Source: Desulfobacca acetoxidans
Lineage (GTDB): Bacteria > Desulfobacterota > Desulfobaccia > Desulfobaccales > 0-14-0-80-60-11
Direction: 5' to 3'
Length of the DNA: 5,215 nucleotides
Assembly (NCBI GenBank): GCA_022736495.1
Contig: DZCR01000212.1
Location: forward strand, 1-5,215
Shown here: in pieces, positions 5,197 to 5,215 of the stretch
Position numbering within the stretch: the first letter of the stretch is position 1
Layout of the letters: each line of letters starts with the position of its first letter
Translations under genes and position numbers: made by a program
Notes under the pieces: generated by a model
The model's input: the letters and a program-made list of their open reading frames with translations, nothing else
Told to the model about the DNA's origin: nothing
Database searches by the model: none

Positions 5197-5215
5197 TTAT
5201 CAGTGTTGCCAGCGG
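5193..5215 (+). CDS. Start of a probable MinD/ParA-family P-loop ATPase (cut by window edge)
   Basis: Only seven complete codons are visible, MIISVAS, with the next two bases (GG) starting a Gly codon. This is how MinD/Mrp-type ATPases begin just before their deviant Walker A (ISVASGKGGTGKTT), including the ferredoxin-containing MinD-like ATPases common in sulfate reducers. The ATG overlaps the TGA of the preceding gene (ATGA), and GGGAG lies about 10 nt upstream. Operon membership is well supported; the family call rests on very few residues. Confidence 0.6.

Overview
The window looks like chromosomal DNA of an anaerobic, diderm Desulfobacterota bacterium, most likely a relative of Desulfobacter or Desulfobacula. 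This rests on the flavour of the proteins, mid-range GC, an Mla-type outer-membrane lipid transport operon, RsbU/RsbW-type regulators, and a NifU-like protein next to a MinD-like ATPase. The taxonomic call is an inference; no marker gene is present.

Left half (about 1-2310, minus strand): a compact Mla retrograde phospholipid transport operon, read right to left. It holds mlaF (ATPase), mlaE (permease), mlaD (MCE-domain substrate-binding protein) and a STAS-domain protein in the place of MlaB, cut by the left window edge. Gaps between genes are 16, 17 and 6 nt. A good sigma-70 type promoter (TTGACA-17-TATGGT) sits ahead of mlaF. No mlaC lies between mlaD and the STAS gene.

Centre (2310-4188): a 127-bp divergent intergenic region carries two back-to-back promoters whose -35 boxes lie 15 bp apart. 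On the plus strand follow a GAF-PP2C (RsbU/SpoIIE-like) phosphatase and, 21 nt on, an RsbW/SpoIIAB-like HATPase kinase. With the STAS protein of the divergent operon, which keeps a phosphorylatable DSSG motif, these are the three classical parts of a partner-switching circuit. The most interesting hypothesis here is that the circuit acts on the Mla transporter through its STAS subunit rather than, or as well as, on a sigma factor. The phosphatase promoter places the transcript start almost on the ATG, so the mRNA may be leaderless.

Right half (4189-5215, plus strand): after a gap with a near-perfect sigma-54 (-24/-12) promoter comes a second operon. It encodes a stand-alone IscU/NifU-N-like Fe-S scaffold protein, a degenerate receiver-like protein (His at the phospho-acceptor position), and the first codons of a gene that starts like a MinD/ParA-type P-loop ATPase and overlaps its predecessor by 4 nt. 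This looks like an Fe-S or metal-cofactor module under enhancer-dependent control, unrelated in mechanism to the lipid-transport side.
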